Assembly: GCF_023264855.1 (NCBI RefSeq)
Contig: NZ_JAHFUW010000027.1
Location: 1-55,281 of the forward strand
Direction of reading: 5' to 3'
Length of the DNA: 55,281 bases
DNA from: Herbiconiux sp.
Lineage (GTDB): Bacteria > Actinomycetota > Actinomycetes > Actinomycetales > Microbacteriaceae
This document shows, in pieces, positions 55,247-55,281 of this stretch. Numbering within the stretch: position 1 is the first letter of the stretch; the number at the start of each line of letters is the position of its first letter. The notes under the pieces were generated by a model. It did not search any database. It worked only from the letters and a program-made list of their open reading frames with translations, and was not told where the DNA came from. The position numbers and the translations under genes were made by a program.

Positions 55247-55281
55247 CCGCGATGACCTCGACCATCGAACCCGTGGTGGGT
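55243..55281 (+). CDS. Start of next gene, cut by window edge (probable ABC transporter component)
   Basis: ATG overlapping the previous stop by ATGA, then MTAMTSTIEPVVG to the edge. Only 13 residues are visible. The coupling to a binding-protein gene makes an ABC permease or ATPase the most likely product. Confidence 0.5.
   Translation, partial: MTAMTSTIEPVVG

Overview
The window is high-GC actinobacterial chromosome carrying one apparently complete temperate siphophage genome. The left flank holds the C-terminal part of SecA, an Rv3235-like protein, a PdtaS-type histidine kinase and WhiB1. This gene set and order resembles the secA1-pdtaS-whiB1 neighbourhood of Mycobacterium. GTG starts, ATGA/GTGA junctions and many start codons lying 6-7 nt after a -10-like hexamer fit an actinomycete, probably of the Microbacteriaceae. 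I infer the family only from overall protein character and cannot name a genus.

Layout. 1-6326: host genes secA (partial), Rv3235-like, pdtaS, whiB1, a four-helix membrane protein and bcp. 6327-6402: tRNA-Lys(CTT). A 40-bp copy of the tRNA 3' end (6364-6403) recurs at 49444-49483, so the prophage is 43,080 bp and uses the tRNA-Lys gene as attB. 6480-9015: leftward lysogeny genes (integrase, ImmA/IrrE-like protease, HTH repressor), a lambda-like operator region with two face-to-face promoters and three operators, then a Cro-like gene and an excisionase-like gene. 9055-15026: early operon with a stand-alone Topo VI A/Spo11-like protein, a RuvC-like resolvase, a YqaJ exonuclease and a Bet/RecT annealase. 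15043-15976: leftward accessory pair. 16033-22539: second early block with HNH and zinc-ribbon proteins, a replication initiator whose linker encodes 23-bp-spaced iterons, and a DnaB helicase. 22536-24710: accessory region with a membrane protein, a structured non-coding stretch and a leftward three-gene cassette ending in a HEPN-type protein with an RNxxxH motif.

24752-44355: rightward late region in standard siphophage order: HNH, terminases, portal, ClpP-fold protease with a nested scaffold, decoration and capsid proteins, connectors, tail tube, frameshifted tail chaperones, tape measure, Dit, baseplate proteins and a beta-helix spike. 44511-45680: a leftward acyltransferase, likely a lysogenic-conversion gene. 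45764-49217: M15 endolysin, membrane/holin-like proteins and small right-end genes. After attR come host genes: a small membrane protein, cupin and tautomerase (leftward), an HTH-OsmC regulator, an alpha/beta hydrolase, an acyl-CoA-dehydrogenase-type flavoprotein and an ABC solute-binding lipoprotein with the start of its partner. The last group looks like a small catabolic/uptake cluster.

In the lysogen the leftward repressor operon is expected to hold the rightward early promoter off, while leftward and leaderless accessory genes may be expressed from the prophage. The HEPN cassette is the best candidate for a little-described function. The in-gene iteron origin, the Topo mini-A-like protein, the nested scaffold start and the shared leaderless promoter architecture are the next most interesting points. 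All functions are inferred from sequence alone; no database search was run.
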